A stretch of 37,485 bases of DNA from positions 1 to 37,485 of the forward strand of contig CAMDYG010000024.1 in assembly GCA_945910225.1 (NCBI GenBank), read 5' to 3'. How positions within the stretch are numbered: the stretch's first letter is position 1; the number at the start of each line of letters is the position of its first letter. Source of the stretch: an uncultured Eubacterium sp. (GTDB lineage Bacteria; Bacillota; Clostridia; Lachnospirales; Lachnospiraceae). Positions 36,127-37,485 of this stretch are shown here, piece after piece. A program made the translations under genes and the position numbers. The notes beneath the pieces are model-generated. The model worked only from the letters and a program-made list of their open reading frames with translations. It was not told where the DNA came from and did not search any database.

Positions 36127-36155
36127 TTGCCAAATGTATATATTTATTATAAAAT
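36127..36155 (+). promoter_or_regulatory. Sigma-A-type promoter for efp
   Basis: TTGCCA (36127-36132), a 17-base spacer and TAAAAT (36150-36155). It begins immediately after the aroQ stop codon. The leader to efp is about 30 bases. Confidence 0.6.
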
Positions 36156-36193
36156 AGTAGAAGTTATTGATTATTTAGGAGGTATACCAAAGA

Positions 36194-36751
36194 ATGGTAG
36201 ATGCAGGTAGTTTTAAGAACGGTATTACAATTCAGTATGAGAACGGAATTTGGCAGGTAATTGAATTCCAGCATGTTAAGCCTGGTAAGGGATCACCTTT
36301 CGTTAGAGCTAAGTTAAAGAATATCATTTCTGGTGGTGTTATAGAGAATTCTTTCAGACCAACTGAGAAGTTTGATCTTGCACACATCGACAGATCAGAA
36401 TATCAGTATTTATATGCTGATGGAGATCTTTACAACTTCATGAATACAGAAACATATGACCAGATTGCATTAAGCGCTGATCAGGTTGGTGATTCACTTA
36501 AGTTTGTAAAAGAGAATGAGATGGTTAAGCTCTGTTCACATGAAGGCAATGTATTTGCAATTGAGCCACCTATTTCAGTTGAGCTTGAAGTAACAGAGAC
36601 AGAGCCAGGTATTAAGGGTAACACAGCTACAGGTGCTACTAAGCCAGCTATTGTTGAGACAGGAGCTAAGATTATGGTTCCATTATTTGTTAACCAGGGC
36701 GATAAGATTAAGATTGATACTCGTACAGGAGAGTATACATCAAGAGCGTAA
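36194..36751 (+). CDS. efp: Translation elongation factor P
   Basis: Relieves ribosome stalling at polyproline stretches. The 185-aa product has the three-domain beta-barrel layout. The modifiable loop reads [17 protein letters not shown], with Lys at the tip, and the C-terminal signature is around [23 protein letters not shown]. The tip Lys rather than Arg points to a Lys-type modification or none; no EpmA/EpmB/EarP-type gene is in the window. AGGAGG precedes the ATG. It is transcribed from its own promoter and followed by a strong terminator. Confidence 0.97.
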
Positions 36752-36779
36752 TTGTTATAAGAATTATGCAATACTAAGT

Positions 36780-36825
36780 AAAGGCTGCGGTCGGGACACA
36801 TGTGTGTCATGGCCGCAGCCTTTTT
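36780..36825 (+). terminator. Rho-independent terminator after efp
   Basis: AAAGGCTGCGG (36780-36790) pairs with CCGCAGCCTTT (36813-36823), enclosing a second small hairpin (GACACA/TGTGTC), and ends in TTTTT. The stem is G/C-rich and the T tract unbroken. Confidence 0.93.
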
Positions 36826-36839
36826 AAATTAACTGGACA

Positions 36840-37151
36840 CTATCTTTCCTGAAAAGTAGCACAGACAGTGTCTGATGAGGTAGAGGCCTTGATTCCCGAT
36901 ATATCTACGTGTTCAGCATCACATTTTTTGTTGCTGTTATAAACACAGTTAGTGACCTCACAAGAGATTGACAGTGAATCTTTTGGCATGTGGCACATAT
37001 TGCCAGATGACTCACTTTTGTGCTGATAATCGCTACAGCATGTTTCATCACAATGACATGCCGAACTACCATCTACACAGATAGAAGAAAGACAACATTG
37101 GTTATCGCAGTTGTTTACGCAGGAAGCTGCGTTACAGTTAAGATTACTCAT
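36840..37151 (-). CDS. Cysteine-rich protein with two DUF1540 units
   Basis: The 103-aa product contains 15 cysteines. Two DUF1540-like units are visible: residues about 5-42 (NCNAASCVNNCDNQCCLSSI to CSDY) and about 63-101 (SCEVTNCVYNSNKKCDAEHV to VCATF). Each has the C-x4-C spacing, a central I-x-(V/I) strand and a terminal T-x-C or V-C-x-x-F. DUF1540 has no known function; the cysteine spacing suggests metal binding. ATG 37151 is preceded by AGGAGG; a longer frame to 37214 runs through a terminator and is not real. It lies downstream of the signal peptidase gene on the same strand. Confidence 0.82.
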   Translation of the reverse strand: MSNLNCNAASCVNNCDNQCCLSSICVDGSSACHCDETCCSDYQHKSESSGNMCHMPKDSLSISCEVTNCVYNSNKKCDAEHVDISGIKASTSSDTVCATFQER

Positions 37152-37179
37152 AATTCCTCCTTGTCCTGCACAGTAGTGC

Positions 37180-37214
37180 AAAAAAATATGACCGGTAAGT
37201 AATATACCGGTCAT
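37180..37214 (-). terminator. Rho-independent terminator after the signal peptidase gene
   Basis: A perfect 10-bp inverted repeat, ATGACCGGTA/TACCGGTCAT (37188-37197 with 37205-37214). Read on the minus strand it runs into a seven-base T tract (37186-37180). It ends the lepB transcript 29 bases before the DUF1540 start. Confidence 0.85.
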
Positions 37215-37249
37215 ATTATTATCTGCATAAAATACTGGCTTATGCGTAA

Positions 37250-37485
37250 TTATTTTATTATTTTGAAAGATATCCGCTTGGTTTTAACATTGAAATATCT
37301 GAAAGATACTTTGGCAATTATTTTGTCTTTTTTTACAAATGTATTAGTCCAGTATCTTGAATCTTTGGAATTATTACGATTATCACCCAGCATAAAGTAT
37401 GAATCAGCTGGAACAACATAAGTTAATTCTTCACCTTCATCATTCATTGATTCACGGATGTAGCTTTCGTTAAGTATGTTGCCAT
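37250..37485 (-). CDS. lepB: Signal peptidase I, 3' end only
   Basis: Membrane protease that removes Sec/Tat signal peptides. Only the last 77 residues are in the window, read in from the right edge. They contain the conserved box E, GDNRNNSKDSRYW, preceded by YVVPADSYFMLG, which is diagnostic of the S26 family. The catalytic Ser and Lys and the N-terminal membrane anchor lie outside. The end KTKRISFKIIK is short and basic with no second membrane helix after box E. A Bacillus-type name sipS/sipT would be equally valid. Confidence 0.92.
   Translation of the reverse strand, partial: GNILNESYIRESMNDEGEELTYVVPADSYFMLGDNRNNSKDSRYWTNTFVKKDKIIAKVSFRYFNVKTKRISFKIIK

Noticed and set aside
37152-37214. 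N-terminal extension of the DUF1540 protein to 37214
   Set aside because: The extension is the translation of a terminator hairpin and T tract, while AGGAGG sits correctly before ATG 37151.

Overview
This window looks like a stretch of chromosome from a low-GC Clostridia species, most likely a Lachnospiraceae relative of Lachnospira/Eubacterium eligens or Roseburia. The reasons are the A/T-rich sequence with AGGAGG-type ribosome binding sites and TTG/GTG starts, class II glycyl-tRNA synthetase in the alpha2 form, an M16C presequence-type peptidase, SigG with a YlmC/YmxH protein, and a pair of very large uncharacterised proteins resembling the DUF5717/DUF5716 families that I associate with Lachnospiraceae. 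No search was run, so the genus is a guess. There are no rRNA or tRNA genes, no CRISPR array and no intact mobile element. Apart from one decayed transposase-type fragment the DNA looks like ordinary core chromosome.

Layout. 1-2848: chaperones dnaK (5' end missing) and dnaJ, closed by a perfect 13-bp terminator. 2925-9235: M16C peptidase, era, recO (terminated), a pyridoxine/pyridoxamine kinase and a small TatD-linked-type radical SAM protein. 9250-20758: a long same-strand run starting at a predicted promoter for glyS, then a zinc-ribbon membrane protein, rarA, and four tightly spaced uncharacterised genes: a 1124-aa beta/alpha-solenoid protein, a degenerate Hsp70/actin-fold protein, a TPR protein, and a coiled-coil protein with a two-helix membrane hairpin. 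20748-25766: pheS, pheT, queA and a PilZ c-di-GMP-binding protein. 25807-26223: RNase P RNA with its terminator. 26224-26435: the C-terminal relic of an Rpn/PD-(D/E)XK transposase-like gene, then a VanZ-like gene and a MATE transporter. 28322-30943: trpS from its own promoter, then pyrB and pyrI, ending at a two-way terminator. 30953-33161, minus strand: sigG, ylmC/ymxH and a lactonase-type beta-propeller. 33265-36825: nrdR, yqeG, aroE, aroK, aroQ, and efp from its own promoter with a strong terminator. 36840-37485, minus strand: a double DUF1540 cysteine-rich protein and the 3' end of a signal peptidase I gene.

How the genes fit together. Most of the window is translation and growth housekeeping: three aminoacyl-tRNA synthetase loci, EF-P, Era, RNase P and QueA, together with protein folding and turnover, UMP synthesis, three shikimate steps and recombination repair. 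The best candidate for an undescribed system is the four-gene cluster at 13801-20758, optionally with the zinc-ribbon membrane protein at 10777. It combines a likely nucleotide-fold protein whose phosphate-binding motifs are eroded, two helical-repeat proteins and a membrane-anchored coiled-coil protein. That set looks like the parts of a membrane-tethered cytoplasmic assembly. Its function is unknown and this reading is inference.
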